64,000 bases of DNA from Paenibacillus sp. FSL H8-0537 (GTDB lineage: Bacteria; Bacillota; Bacilli; Paenibacillales; Paenibacillaceae): contig NZ_CP150290.1 of assembly GCF_038051995.1 (NCBI RefSeq), positions 6,672,501-6,736,500 of the forward strand, given 5' to 3'. Below are positions 34,214-42,971 of this stretch, piece by piece (positions within the stretch are counted from its first letter, which is position 1; each line of letters starts with the position of its first letter). The notes below the pieces were generated by a model. The model made no database searches. It worked only from the letters and a program-made list of their open reading frames with translations, and was not told the origin of the DNA. The translations under genes were made by a program, and so were the position numbers.

Positions 34214-35788
34214 ATGAATATGACTATCTCCAATTATATTGTTATTGTAACGATTTCCAGCGTACTCAGCGCCTTGCTTGCCATTTACGGATATATGATA
34301 AAGTCCAGCTTTGCCGGAATGAGAGCCTATATCTGGACCTCGGTTTGCTCAGCTATCTACACCTTCGGCTTTGCCTTTGAATTGGCAAGCGATTCATTAG
34401 CCGAAATTCGCTTCTGGATTGGCATTGAATATTTGGGACTGCCTTTCATCTCCCCCGCTACGCTAGTGCTCATTCTGTACTTTACTGGAATGGATCGCTT
34501 TGTAACCCGTAAAAACCTGATCTGGCTCTTTACGATTCCCTTTATTACTTTGTTGCTGGTCGTAACGAATGAATGGCATCATATGTTTTACCGTTCTATT
34601 TTTCTGCGTCCCAATGAATCGGTCATTGTAGCCGATATCGTCTTTGGGGAATGGTATATTATTAATGGGAGCTTTACGTTCGGCTGTCTGGTCGTAAGCG
34701 CGTACCTGCTGCTCCGTCAATGGAATCACGCCAAGATGATTTACCGCAAGCAGCTTTTAATGATGGCAGCCGGCATTTTCATTCCCATGACCGCCTCCTT
34801 CATGTATTTGCTTGATCTGACGCCTTACGGCATGGACATCGTGCCACCGCTCATGTTTATCACTTCGATTTTGAACATTTGGGCGATTTTGACGTCAAAC
34901 ATTTTGAAGGCCGCGCCAATTGCCCGAGAACGTATTTTCGAAAGCATGCGCGACGGCGTTATTGTACTGGATATGGACGGGCGAATTGTAGATTATAATC
35001 GATCTGCATCGCAGATGATCGCATCGCTGAAGCCTACTGTGATTGGGACGCCTTTCGAGGACATATGGCTGTTCCATACGGGTCAAGCCGCTGATTTCAT
35101 TCATTATGATGACGAATTCAAGCATCATGAGCGGGAAGTGCGCTGGATTCAGCTGCATACGAGCGTGCCGTCGTTCTATCTCGTGCGCTCATCCCCTGTC
35201 CACAGCCGCAAAGGCGAGCTGATCGGGAGAACGATTGTACTGATGGATATTACCGAGAAGGCTATTCTTCAGGAGAAGCTGAAGCATATGGCTACAATAG
35301 ATGGACTGACTGGCATATACAATCGGACCTATTTTTTAGAGCAAGCAAGACTGCTGCTTAACAAAGCGCTGCAGGACCAACAGCCGTTTGCGCTCATTTT
35401 ATTCGATATTGACCATTTCAAAACGATAAATGACCGCTTCGGCCATGACATTGGCGATTTAGCCCTCTGTCATGTCGTAGCGGTCTGTCAAGAACAGCTT
35501 AGCGATAGCGATCTATTTGGACGTTACGGTGGTGAAGAATTTATTATTTGCCTTCCGGCTGCTGCACCCGCTGAAGCAGGGGAGCTGGCCGAGAAGCTGC
35601 GCCGGGCAATTACAGACAGTCCGCTGCTGACACAAGCCGGTTCCGTTTCTTTGTCTGCAAGCTTTGGCGCAGCTGGCATAACAGCGGCGGAGCTTGCTGA
35701 ACTGGACGAGATGATTCGCGAAGCCGATAAGGCGTTGTACCAATCCAAGCATATGGGACGCAATGCCGTTCATATTTTTAGCAAATGA
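34214..35788 (+). CDS. Diguanylate cyclase with 7TM and PAS domains
   Basis: 524 residues. The first 225 hold seven hydrophobic segments in the pattern of the histidine-kinase N-terminal 7TM domain (AYIWTSVCSAIYTFGFAFELASDS; IGIEYLGLPFISP). A PAS domain follows (IFESMRDGVIVLDMDGRIVDYN to MDITEKAILQEKL), then GGDEF with IDGLTGIYNRTYFLEQA, LFDIDHFKTINDRFGHDIGD and RYGGEEF. It should make c-di-GMP in response to a membrane or ligand signal. The inhibitory site position reads SDSD, so the RxxD arginine is missing. GGAG lies 11 bases before the ATG. It overlaps nothing and leads by 10 bases into an SDR-like gene that is probably co-transcribed. Confidence 0.92.
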   Translation: MNMTISNYIVIVTISSVLSALLAIYGYMIKSSFAGMRAYIWTSVCSAIYTFGFAFELASDSLAEIRFWIGIEYLGLPFISPATLVLILYFTGMDRFVTRKNLIWLFTIPFITLLLVVTNEWHHMFYRSIFLRPNESVIVADIVFGEWYIINGSFTFGCLVVSAYLLLRQWNHAKMIYRKQLLMMAAGIFIPMTASFMYLLDLTPYGMDIVPPLMFITSILNIWAILTSNILKAAPIARERIFESMRDGVIVLDMDGRIVDYNRSASQMIASLKPTVIGTPFEDIWLFHTGQAADFIHYDDEFKHHEREVRWIQLHTSVPSFYLVRSSPVHSRKGELIGRTIVLMDITEKAILQEKLKHMATIDGLTGIYNRTYFLEQARLLLNKALQDQQPFALILFDIDHFKTINDRFGHDIGDLALCHVVAVCQEQLSDSDLFGRYGGEEFIICLPAAAPAEAGELAEKLRRAITDSPLLTQAGSVSLSASFGAAGITAAELAELDEMIREADKALYQSKHMGRNAVHIFSK

Positions 35789-35798
35789 GGGAAATCAC

Positions 35799-36425
35799 AT
35801 GCAAATTACGATATTAGGCGCTACAGGCCGCGTCGGGCGGGAAGTCATGCTGCGCGCCCTTGCGGATGGACATCGCGTCCATGCCTTGGTTCGCTCGGCA
35901 GACAAGCTTGAGCTTTCTCATCCGCAATTGACAGCCATCGTCGGGGATGCCCGCGAAGAAGCTGTGCTCAAGCAAGCTGTAGCAAGCAGCAGCGTTGTCA
36001 TTAGCGCGCTAGGAACGGACGGCGGGGATACACTCTCTGCCTGCTTTCCGCTGCTTCTTGCCGTCATGGAGCAGCAAGGAATCCATCGTTTAGTGACGGT
36101 TGGAACGGCCGGCATCTTGGAGAGCCGCAGCGAGCCCGGGCTGCTTCGCTATCAATCAAGCGAATCGAAACGCCGGTCCTCTCGAGCTGCCGAGGAGCAT
36201 CATGCTGTACTTCGCCTGCTTCAAGCATCTGCAGAGCCGTTTAATTGGACGCTCGTATGCCCAACTTATTTGCCGGATGGGCCATATTCTGGCGTTTATC
36301 GCACCGAGCAAGACTATTTGCCCGAAGGCGGGCTGCAAATTACCGTTGGCGATACCGCCGACTTCACCTATCTTGAGGCGGTCAGCGGCACCTACTTCCG
36401 ATGCCGGGTTGGCTTAGCCGAGTAG
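35799..36425 (+). CDS. NAD(P)-binding atypical SDR protein
   Basis: 208 residues from the ATG at 35799 (GAGGGA 6-7 bases upstream). The Rossmann start is ITILGATGRVGREVMLRAL, with HALVRSADKL for the cofactor's second half. It belongs to the extended/atypical SDR group with YwnB- and NmrA-like proteins, which bind NAD(P) and may act on flavins, quinones or simply as redox sensors. The catalytic Tyr-Lys pair of classical SDRs is not evident. It is 10 bases downstream of the diguanylate cyclase. Its stop overlaps the convergent peroxidase gene by 12 bases. Confidence 0.85.
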   Translation: MQITILGATGRVGREVMLRALADGHRVHALVRSADKLELSHPQLTAIVGDAREEAVLKQAVASSSVVISALGTDGGDTLSACFPLLLAVMEQQGIHRLVTVGTAGILESRSEPGLLRYQSSESKRRSSRAAEEHHAVLRLLQASAEPFNWTLVCPTYLPDGPYSGVYRTEQDYLPEGGLQITVGDTADFTYLEAVSGTYFRCRVGLAE

Positions 36426-36893
36426 CTTTTTAATATCTTCTACAAGATCCTCCGGCTTATCATTCGGCCCAAACCGTTTGACCACTTTGCCGTCCCGATC
36501 TACTAGAAACTTCGTAAAATTCCACTTGATTGCCTTCGAGCCCAGCACCCCGCGAGCCTCATTCGTCAGGTGCTGGTACAGCGGGTGCGCGCCATTGCCG
36601 TTTACATCGATTTTGCCAAACAGCGGAAAAGATACCCCGTGGTTAAGCTCGCAAGCCTGCGCAATTTCCGCATCGCCCTCCAGCTCCTGATTCATAAACT
36701 GTCCGCTTGGAAAGCCTAGAACCGCAAGCCCTTGCTCGCCATACGTATCCTGCAATTGCTGCAAGCCTTTGAATTGTGGTGCAAAGCCGCACTTGGTAGC
36801 TGTATTTACGATCAGCATTACTTTGCCTTTATAAGGTGCCAGCGTCTCCTGCGCACCTGTAATCTTCTTCACTTCGATGTCATAAATGGACAT
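36414..36893 (-). CDS. Glutathione peroxidase-family thiol peroxidase
   Basis: 159 residues from the ATG at 36893, where AAGGAGG is 8 bases upstream; the open frame runs 55 codons further but without support. It has the GPx fold: NTATKCGFAPQF carries peroxidatic Cys35, and KWNFTKFLVDRDG contains the Trp-Asn of the catalytic site. The middle motif reads FPSGQF, so the second cysteine found in many thioredoxin-dependent members (FPCNQF) is missing at that place. It reduces hydrogen or organic peroxides at the cost of thiols. It is divergent from ohrR, with two OhrR-like sites between, so induction by organic peroxide is likely. Confidence 0.9.
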   Translation of the reverse strand: MSIYDIEVKKITGAQETLAPYKGKVMLIVNTATKCGFAPQFKGLQQLQDTYGEQGLAVLGFPSGQFMNQELEGDAEIAQACELNHGVSFPLFGKIDVNGNGAHPLYQHLTNEARGVLGSKAIKWNFTKFLVDRDGKVVKRFGPNDKPEDLVEDIKKLLG

Positions 36894-36973
36894 AGTAATA
36901 ACCTCCTTGAATTTTTTAAAAACAGCGATCAGGCTGAAATTATAGCGATTGATTTTGATAAATTTAATTTTAT

Positions 36974-36992
36974 ACAATTTAATTTCAATTGT
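36974..36992. promoter_or_regulatory. OhrR-like operator near the peroxidase gene
   Basis: ACAATT (36974-36979), a 7-base spacer TAATTTC and AATTGT (36987-36992). This resembles the OhrR box (TACAATT-AATTGTA). It lies about 80 bases upstream of the peroxidase start. Confidence 0.6.
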
Positions 36993-37038
36993 CAAATCAG
37001 CTTGCTGAAATAAGCTGCTATGCATACTGCGTCTTCTT

Positions 37039-37067
37039 TTGACAGGTTCCGCATGCAATGCTACAAT
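37039..37067 (+). promoter_or_regulatory. ohrR promoter
   Basis: TTGACA (37039-37044), 17 bases, TACAAT (37062-37067); a near-consensus sigma-A promoter with its expected start inside the operator at 37072-37095. Confidence 0.75.
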
Positions 37068-37071
37068 AACT

Positions 37072-37095
37072 TAATTAATTGCACACAATTGATTA
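37072..37095. promoter_or_regulatory. OhrR-like operator at the ohrR start site
   Basis: AATTG-CACA-CAATT (37077-37090) within a longer imperfect palindrome TAATTAATTG/CAATTGATTA. It overlaps the expected +1 of ohrR, fitting autorepression. Confidence 0.62.
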
Positions 37096-37133
37096 CTTCG
37101 CATAACCTTGATTCGGAGGGAGAGACAACAAGT

Positions 37134-37583
37134 ATGAATGAAGATGAATGGATGAAGCTCGATAATCAGGTTTGCTTTTCCTTATATGCCTGCTCGCGGG
37201 AAATTACAAAGCTGTACCGTCCTGTACTTTCTGAGCTTGGCTTAACGTATACACAATATGTCACCCTGCTGTCCTTATGGGAACAGGACAAGGTGACGAT
37301 GAAAGAGCTTGGCGCAAGGCTGCTGCTCGACTCTGGCACGCTGACCCCGCTGCTTAAGAAGCTGGAAGGTATGAGCCTGATTACCCGCATTCGCGATAAA
37401 GCCGACGAGCGCAATCTCGTTATTCAGTTGACGGATGATGGCCGCGAGCTTAAAAAACGGGCTGCCGATGTTCCGAAGCGCGTTTATGGCGGCTTGGACA
37501 TTACGCCTGAGGAATTTCATGCCGTTCATAAGCAGGTACGAGACCTGCTTGGCAAAATAGATGCCTTACAACAGCCGACCTAA
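37134..37583 (+). CDS. ohrR: Organic peroxide sensor OhrR (MarR family)
   Basis: 149 residues from the ATG at 37134, with CGGAGGGAGAG upstream. The N-terminus LDNQVCFSLYACSREITKLY aligns with B. subtilis OhrR LENQLCFLLYASSREMTKQY, so Cys14 is the peroxide-sensing cysteine. The winged helix follows (KELGARLLLDSGTLTPLLKKLE). Oxidation of the Cys by organic hydroperoxides releases DNA. A second Cys (Cys20) is present that the B. subtilis protein lacks, which might allow a disulfide. No ohr gene adjoins; the likely target is the divergent glutathione-peroxidase gene. Confidence 0.92.
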   Translation: MNEDEWMKLDNQVCFSLYACSREITKLYRPVLSELGLTYTQYVTLLSLWEQDKVTMKELGARLLLDSGTLTPLLKKLEGMSLITRIRDKADERNLVIQLTDDGRELKKRAADVPKRVYGGLDITPEEFHAVHKQVRDLLGKIDALQQPT

Positions 37584-37615
37584 CAGGCTTTAGTCGGCCG
37601 CTACAACCGATATCT

Positions 37616-37662
37616 AAAGGATAGAAGAGCAGATTTAACGCTGCCTCTTCTATCCTTTTTTT
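37616..37662 (+). terminator. ohrR terminator
   Basis: AAAGGATAGAAGAG and CTCTTCTATCCTTT form a perfect 14-bp stem followed by T-run. Confidence 0.9.
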
Positions 37663-37684
37663 ATATTTTCATTGCTGCTGCCTG

Positions 37685-37713
37685 TTGACGAGTCGGTTGA
37701 TTGCATGTATAGT
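37685..37713 (+). promoter_or_regulatory. Promoter of the GntR-ABC operon
   Basis: TTGACG (37685-37690), 17 bases, TATAGT (37708-37713). Confidence 0.7.
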
Positions 37714-37733
37714 TGGTTACATGAGTAACTAAC
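37712..37733. promoter_or_regulatory. Candidate operator of the GntR regulator
   Basis: GTTGGTTAC-ATGA-GTAACTAAC, an inverted repeat with one mismatch, overlapping the -10 edge and the expected transcription start. It ends about 20 bases before the GntR gene. Confidence 0.65.
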
Positions 37734-37752
37734 CAGTTTGGTGGTGGACAAT

Positions 37753-38124
37753 ATGAGCTTAAGCATCGACGATAGCAGACCGATTTTCATGCAAATTGCC
37801 GAACGCATTGAGGACGATATCATTCAAGGGCTGCTGCCTGAAGAGTCACAGGTGCCTTCGAAAAATCAATTTGCAGCCTTTTACCAGATCAACCCCGCCA
37901 CAGCAGCGAAGGGCGTCAATCAGTTAGTAGATCAAGGCATTCTTTATAAGAAACGAGGGATTGGCATGTTTGTTGCAACAGGTTCAAGAACCTTATTGAT
38001 GGAGAAGCGTCGTGAGCAGTTTTTCGAGCAGTATGTCGTGACGATGATGCATGAGGCAGAGAAGCTGGGCATTACGGCGGAGCAGCTGTCAGATATGATC
38101 AGAAGAGGAGGAACCAAGCCATGA
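37753..38124 (+). CDS. GntR family regulator (YtrA type)
   Basis: 123 residues, the short YtrA layout: a winged helix (EDDIIQGLLPEESQVPSKNQFAAFYQINPATAAKGVNQL) and a small C-terminal dimer helix. By family it represses its own operon, which encodes an ABC transporter. The ATG at 37753 is chosen; GGTGG about 8 bases ahead is a poor ribosome site, and TTG or GTG codons just upstream in frame are alternatives. The last codons overlap the ATPase gene by ATGA, so translation is coupled. The operator at 37712 overlaps the promoter, which fits autorepression. Confidence 0.87.
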   Translation: MSLSIDDSRPIFMQIAERIEDDIIQGLLPEESQVPSKNQFAAFYQINPATAAKGVNQLVDQGILYKKRGIGMFVATGSRTLLMEKRREQFFEQYVVTMMHEAEKLGITAEQLSDMIRRGGTKP

Positions 38125-39014
38125 ACCCTATTGCGGAGCTAAAGCAGGTTACGAAGGCTTATGGAAATTCCAAAGCCGTTAACGAGGTCAGCTTCATACT
38201 GGAGCCTGATAAGATATATGGCTTGCTCGGACGCAACGGCGCCGGAAAAACGACGATTATGCACATGCTGACGGCCCAGTTGTTTGCGACCAGTGGCGAG
38301 CTGACCGTCTTTGGCGAAGCCCCTTATGAAAATAACCGTGTGCTGAGCCAAATTTGTTTTATTAAGGAGAGCCAGAAATACCCCGATAATTACAGCCTGC
38401 TCGATGTACTCGAGCTGTCCGCCGCTCTGTTTCCAAACTGGGATCGCACCTACGCGAATACATTGGTTCAGGATTTTCAGCTGCCATTGAAGCATAAAAT
38501 TAAAAAAATGTCGCGCGGCATGCATTCCTCCGTCGGCATCATTGTTGGACTTGCGAGCCGCGCCCCGCTGACGATTTTCGATGAGCCTTATTTGGGGCTG
38601 GACGCTGTTTCCAGAAATATATTTTATGGCCATTTGCTGGAGGATTATGCCGAGTATCCTCGCACGGTCGTCCTTTCCTCCCATCTGATTGATGAGGTTA
38701 GCCAGCTTCTTGAGCATGTGATCGTCATCGACAAGGGTACGATACTGATCAACGAGGATGCCGAGCTGCTGCGGGGTCGCGCCTTCACTGTAGCAGGCTC
38801 TGCTGCCGAGGTCGAGTCGTTTCTCGTCGGCAAAACCGTTATCTCCCGCGACCCCTTTGGCGCCTTGCTTTCCGCCACTGTAGATGGCACGCTGCATGCA
38901 GAGGATCGCAAACAGGCAATGGCGAGGGGACTGGAGTTTGGCTCCGTCTCTCTGCAGCAGTTGATTATTCATCTGACGAATGGCAAAACCGAACGAAAGG
39001 CGGCTGATTTGTAA
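38121..39014 (+). CDS. ABC transporter ATPase (YtrB-like)
   Basis: 297 residues. The Walker A motif is LLGRNGAGKTTIM and Walker B LTIFDEPYLGLD, with the switch His in LSSHLIDE. The ABC signature reads MSRGMHSSVGI in place of LSGGQ, an unusual form seen in this ytrB-like branch. The C-terminal extension of about 80 residues is variable. It is overlapped by GntR on one side (ATGA) and by the permease (shared A of TAATG) on the other, so it is the middle of a three-gene operon. Substrates are unknown; such operons in Bacilli often respond to cell-wall antibiotics. Confidence 0.88.
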   Translation: MNPIAELKQVTKAYGNSKAVNEVSFILEPDKIYGLLGRNGAGKTTIMHMLTAQLFATSGELTVFGEAPYENNRVLSQICFIKESQKYPDNYSLLDVLELSAALFPNWDRTYANTLVQDFQLPLKHKIKKMSRGMHSSVGIIVGLASRAPLTIFDEPYLGLDAVSRNIFYGHLLEDYAEYPRTVVLSSHLIDEVSQLLEHVIVIDKGTILINEDAELLRGRAFTVAGSAAEVESFLVGKTVISRDPFGALLSATVDGTLHAEDRKQAMARGLEFGSVSLQQLIIHLTNGKTERKAADL

Positions 39015-39700
39015 TGAACCGCACTTTAAGCGTAATCAAGCTGCATCAGCGCGATAAATTTTCCTGGGTTTTTATCCCTCTGTTCATTCTTGGCTCCAGC
39101 TTTATTGTAAATTGGCTGATAAGTATGATGATTTCTGAGGACACTTTATATACAGGCGGAATCGCATCCCTATTGGTCTATATGTTCGTGCTGGGCATAA
39201 TCGTAGTCGCACAGACCTTTCCATTTGCAATTAGCTTCAGCATTAGCCGCTCCAATTATTTTACAGGGACCATCGTGATGGCACTTCTAGTTAGTTTCGG
39301 CTCGGCGCTGCTGCTGCTGCTTATGTCTATTATCGAAAGTCAGCTTACGAACCACTGGTGGTCAGGCTTATATTTTTTCCACCTGCCCTATTTGTCTGAC
39401 GGAAATTTACTCGTACAGCTGCTCACCTTCTTCCTGTTCACTTTGCATTTGTTTTTGTGGGGATTTGTATTCGGCAGCTTCTACCGCAAGTTTAATAAAA
39501 ACGGCTTGCTGATACTCTTTCCCGCTTCTTTACTTGGCTTCACCCTCGGCTTCTATATCATCACTCAAAATCAATGGTGGGTCGATATTTGGTTGTGGCT
39601 CAACAAGCATACCGCCTTTGGCCTCTCCCTTTGGCTCATTCCGTTTATCCTGCTAAATGCTCTGCTATCCTTCCTTATGCTTAGGAGATCAACGATATAA
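39014..39700 (+). CDS. ABC transporter permease
   Basis: 228 residues with six hydrophobic segments (FIPLFILGSSFIVNWLISMM; LLVYMFVLGIIVVAQTFPF; VMALLVSFGSALLLLLMSI; LLTFFLFTLHLFLWGFVFG; LLILFPASLLGFTLGF; LIPFILLNALLSFLML). No family signature beyond ABC-2-like architecture was seen. Its start codon overlaps the stop of the ATPase gene by one base. The operon ends at the terminator 39718-39760. It is the membrane partner of the ATPase, controlled by the GntR protein. Confidence 0.82.
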   Translation: MNRTLSVIKLHQRDKFSWVFIPLFILGSSFIVNWLISMMISEDTLYTGGIASLLVYMFVLGIIVVAQTFPFAISFSISRSNYFTGTIVMALLVSFGSALLLLLMSIIESQLTNHWWSGLYFFHLPYLSDGNLLVQLLTFFLFTLHLFLWGFVFGSFYRKFNKNGLLILFPASLLGFTLGFYIITQNQWWVDIWLWLNKHTAFGLSLWLIPFILLNALLSFLMLRRSTI

Positions 39701-39717
39701 AAGCTTGCTTGAAAGGG

Positions 39718-39760
39718 GCCGCTTCATCATTCCAGGCAACGGGTGATAGCGGCTTTTTTC
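39718..39760 (+). terminator. Terminator of the GntR-ABC operon
   Basis: GCCGCT and AGCGGC, extended inward by ATCA/TGAT, then six T. Confidence 0.82.
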
Positions 39761-39899
39761 ATATCCACGCCACGCTATTTTAAACTATGCATTCCCCCGA
39801 TTCGTGCATATGCGGTATCAAATTGCGCTGCGGTTGAATACACCAATAGTAAGCGAGCGTAAACGGCTTTGCGCTACAGCATAAAGGGGGCTGCTATCT

Positions 39900-40952
39900 A
39901 TGGACGGGCATAGCGTGAGCGCAAGCTTAGAGGGCTTCGAACGGCTGGATGTGATGGAGGATGTGACGAGCGGACTCAAAGCGATCATTGCCATTGATCA
40001 GACCAAGCTTGGCCCTGCACTGGGCGGCTGCCGAATGTGGATGTACGCGTCAGAGGAGGCGGCCATTAGCGATGCGCTTCGACTTGCACGAGGCATGACA
40101 TACAAATCAGCGCTGGCTGGCATTCCATACGGCGGAGGCAAGGCCGTCATTATCGGCAACCCTGCCATGGACAAAAGCAGCAAGCTGTTCCGCTCACTCG
40201 GACGTTTCATTGAACGGCTGAACGGACGCTATATTACCGGCATGGATTTGGGTACAACCCCGGCGGATATGGATGAGATTTTGCATGAAACGCGCCATGT
40301 GACCGATGTGACCGGCTCGTTAGGGGCAACGGGCAATTTCACGGCGGAAATGACCGCCTATGGCGTATATATCGCAATTCGTACGTCACTTAAGCAAAAA
40401 TATGGCTCTGAGCAGCTGCAGCAGCGCACCGTTGCTGTTCAAGGGCTTGGCAAGGTCGGCTTTGCCCTATGCCGCTATCTGCATCAATCAGGCGCACAGC
40501 TCATTGTTGCCGATTTGGATAACAAGCTGATGCAGCTGGCAGCCTCGCAATTCGGGGCTGTGCCCATTGCTGTCGATGCCATCCATAAGCAGCATTGCGA
40601 TGTTTTTGCCCCTTGCGCACTTGGGGGCATTTTGAACGATTTGACCATTCCCGAGCTTGAGTGTCAGATCATTGCAGGGGCAGCCAATAACCAGCTGGCG
40701 GAGCCCCGTCATGACGCGCTGCTGGAGCAGGCGGCCATTCTCTATGCTCCCGATTACGCTATTAATGCTGGAGGCATTATCGTAACCGCAGCCGAGCTGG
40801 ATGGCAGCTCCGCCTCCTATGCCCAAAGTCAGGTCGAACGCATTGGCGATACACTGGCCCATATATTTGCAAGGTCTGCAGGCACCGCGCCTGGCACGCT
40901 GCCGCCAGCTGCGGCCGCAGATGCGATTACGCGTAAGCTGATCGGTCTATAG
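39900..40952 (+). CDS. Leucine dehydrogenase-like amino acid dehydrogenase
   Basis: 350 residues. The N-terminal catalytic domain has GPALGGCRMWMYASEEAA, Lys69 in GMTYKSALAG and Lys81 in PYGGGKAVI, the two lysines of the Glu/Leu/Phe/Val dehydrogenase family. The Rossmann part begins VAVQGLGKVGFALCRYL and NAGGI is present. The length matches leucine dehydrogenase (about 365) better than glutamate dehydrogenase (about 425). It deaminates branched-chain amino acids to 2-oxo acids with NAD. AAGGGGG is 9 bases before the ATG. It stands alone here, without the bkd genes that accompany bcd in B. subtilis. Confidence 0.88.
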   Translation: MDGHSVSASLEGFERLDVMEDVTSGLKAIIAIDQTKLGPALGGCRMWMYASEEAAISDALRLARGMTYKSALAGIPYGGGKAVIIGNPAMDKSSKLFRSLGRFIERLNGRYITGMDLGTTPADMDEILHETRHVTDVTGSLGATGNFTAEMTAYGVYIAIRTSLKQKYGSEQLQQRTVAVQGLGKVGFALCRYLHQSGAQLIVADLDNKLMQLAASQFGAVPIAVDAIHKQHCDVFAPCALGGILNDLTIPELECQIIAGAANNQLAEPRHDALLEQAAILYAPDYAINAGGIIVTAAELDGSSASYAQSQVERIGDTLAHIFARSAGTAPGTLPPAAAADAITRKLIGL

Positions 40953-41002
40953 GTCTATAACCCCTTATACTTGTTCCTAGTCCTCACAAAACCATTGATT
41001 CC

Positions 41003-41027
41003 AGCCAGCAGCAGCGGGCTGCTGGCT
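41003..41027 (+). terminator. Perfect hairpin after the dehydrogenase gene
   Basis: AGCCAGCAGC and GCTGCTGGCT with a 5-nt loop, about 50 bases past the stop, but with no T-run. It may stall RNA polymerase or protect the transcript end. Confidence 0.45.
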
Positions 41028-41240
41028 CAGGCAACGGGATTATGCCGATATATGCCTCTTCTTTTCCCTCACCATAATGTGGAAACCAATTATAGGTCTA
41101 TTTCGTATTAAACAAAGACGCGGTCACCGCATCACACTTACATATTTAGTCACAGCTTCATCACCCACTTATTTTTCCATGACCTTATATTTCTTGCCAG
41201 CAACAAGGCAAGCCCAATTTGAAGGAGGACTGCATTTATT

Positions 41241-42944
41241 TTGAAAAAGCATTTGGCATCAACCATCGTATTTTCACTGCTGCTCATGGCTGCTTTTCCC
41301 GCTATGACGGCCGCCGCAGAAAGCATGAAGCTGTTTATTAATGGAAGCGCCGTTTCCGCCTCCGGCGCACAGCCTTACAAAAATCAGAACACAGTCATGA
41401 TCCCGCTCCGCAGCACAGCCGAGCAGCTTGGTTTTAAAGTGACTTATCAGAAAGCAGGCTCCGAAATTGTGCTTGAAGGACAAGACCTTGCCGTCATTTT
41501 CCGTACCGGGAGCAGAACCGCTGTTGTAAATGGCGTGAAACGCTCATTCGATGCCGTATCTGTCCAAAAGCAGGGACGTACTTATGTGCCGCTCGCTTTT
41601 TTCGATAAGGCACTCGGGCATCAAGCCAGCTTTGACAGCGGCACACAGCAAATATCCATTACGACAGCGCAGTTTGAGGCTGAGAGCTGGATCAAGCGCG
41701 TGACTGAGCTGCTAAACAAAGGAAGCTACCAGAAGCTGTCGGATGATTATTTTTCTAGTGATCTCAAGGCACAGGTTTCCGTAACAGCACTCGGACAAGG
41801 TTGGGATAGCATCAAGGCACAAGCGGGCAGCTTCGTTCGCTCAGAAGACATTGCCATATCTGGCGTATCTGGCGAGGTGAGCATCATTACGGCTACCGCT
41901 GCTTTTGAGAAAACCAGTTTTAATCTGACACTTTACGTCAACATGCGGAGCAAGCTGCTCGAAGGCATGCGGATTACGCCAAAGCCTATTGACAAGGAAG
42001 CGCCAGCTACGATCGTTGAGGAAGAGGTTACCGTCGGCGAAGGCACTCCTTATGCGCTGGGTGGAACGTTGACTCTGCCGAAAAATGCCACTGGCCCGCT
42101 GACAGCGGTCGTATTGGTTCAAGGCTCTGGTGCATCCGATCGCGATGAGGCCGTAAGCGGCTATACGCCATTCCGTGATATCGCTTGGGGACTTGCTGAG
42201 CAAGGGATTGCCGTACTGCGCTATGATAAACGCACATTTGTTTACGGCAGCAGCATGACGACAGAAGCTTTTATGAAAATGACCGTAAAGGAAGAAACCA
42301 TTGACGACGCCATTGTTGCGGCCAAGCTGCTCAAGGCTGATAAACGGATTGATGCCTCAAAGGTGTATGTAGTCGGTCATAGCCTTGGCGGCATGCTCGC
42401 ACCACGCATCGATGCGGAAGGCGGCGACTTTGCCGGACTTGTGCTGCTTGCTGGCTCGCCGCGCTCGCTGTGGGAAATCGTCTACGACCAGAATCATGCA
42501 GTTATCGCTGCTATGGATGATAAAGACCCAGCCAAGCAGAAGAATACCCAGTTCATAGAAGCCGAATACAAGAGGGCACAAACTTTGGATACGTTGACCG
42601 ATGCGCAGGCGCAGGCGACGACAATTTTCTCAATTCCCGCCTATTATTTCAAGGAAATGGATAACCACCCTACTAGCGAATATGCCGCAAAATTGACGAA
42701 GCCGGTGCTTGTTCTGCAGGGCAAGGACGATTTCCAAGTGTATGCGGATAAAGACTATGTGCTGTGGGAGGAGCTGTTCAAAGGGAAATCGAATGCTTCC
42801 TTCAAGCTGTACCCGGGCCTTAACCACTTTTTCGTAGATTACAGCGGCGAAGGAGAAGGCACGGTGGCGGAATATAACCATGCAGGCAGCTTCGATAAAG
42901 AAGTCATTTCCGATATCGCCAAATGGCTGAAACAGCACGCTTAG
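41241..42944 (+). CDS. Secreted alpha/beta hydrolase with Cu-amine-oxidase-like domain
   Basis: 567 residues with a signal peptide (cleavage near AAAES). Residues about 28-135 are a copper-amine-oxidase N-terminal-like domain (INGSAVSAS, MIPLRSTAEQLGF, YVPLAFFDKALG), which is common in Paenibacillus surface proteins and probably binds cell wall. A DUF3887-like region (about 150-250) follows. The C-terminal 300 residues are an alpha/beta hydrolase: VVLVQGSGASDRDE near the oxyanion hole, nucleophile elbow VGHSLGGML, VLQGKDDFQV with the acid, and LNHFF with the His. The substrate is unknown. The start is TTG, with GGAGG 12 bases upstream. Single gene with its own terminator. Confidence 0.87.
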   Translation: MKKHLASTIVFSLLLMAAFPAMTAAAESMKLFINGSAVSASGAQPYKNQNTVMIPLRSTAEQLGFKVTYQKAGSEIVLEGQDLAVIFRTGSRTAVVNGVKRSFDAVSVQKQGRTYVPLAFFDKALGHQASFDSGTQQISITTAQFEAESWIKRVTELLNKGSYQKLSDDYFSSDLKAQVSVTALGQGWDSIKAQAGSFVRSEDIAISGVSGEVSIITATAAFEKTSFNLTLYVNMRSKLLEGMRITPKPIDKEAPATIVEEEVTVGEGTPYALGGTLTLPKNATGPLTAVVLVQGSGASDRDEAVSGYTPFRDIAWGLAEQGIAVLRYDKRTFVYGSSMTTEAFMKMTVKEETIDDAIVAAKLLKADKRIDASKVYVVGHSLGGMLAPRIDAEGGDFAGLVLLAGSPRSLWEIVYDQNHAVIAAMDDKDPAKQKNTQFIEAEYKRAQTLDTLTDAQAQATTIFSIPAYYFKEMDNHPTSEYAAKLTKPVLVLQGKDDFQVYADKDYVLWEELFKGKSNASFKLYPGLNHFFVDYSGEGEGTVAEYNHAGSFDKEVISDIAKWLKQHA

Positions 42945-42971
42945 CCCTTATCCTTCATTCCATACAACGAA

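Noticed and set aside
39852..39882. Possible seventh copy of repeat A (GCGTAAACGGCT)
   Set aside because: Only about 12 bases match and the AT-rich inverted repeat is absent.
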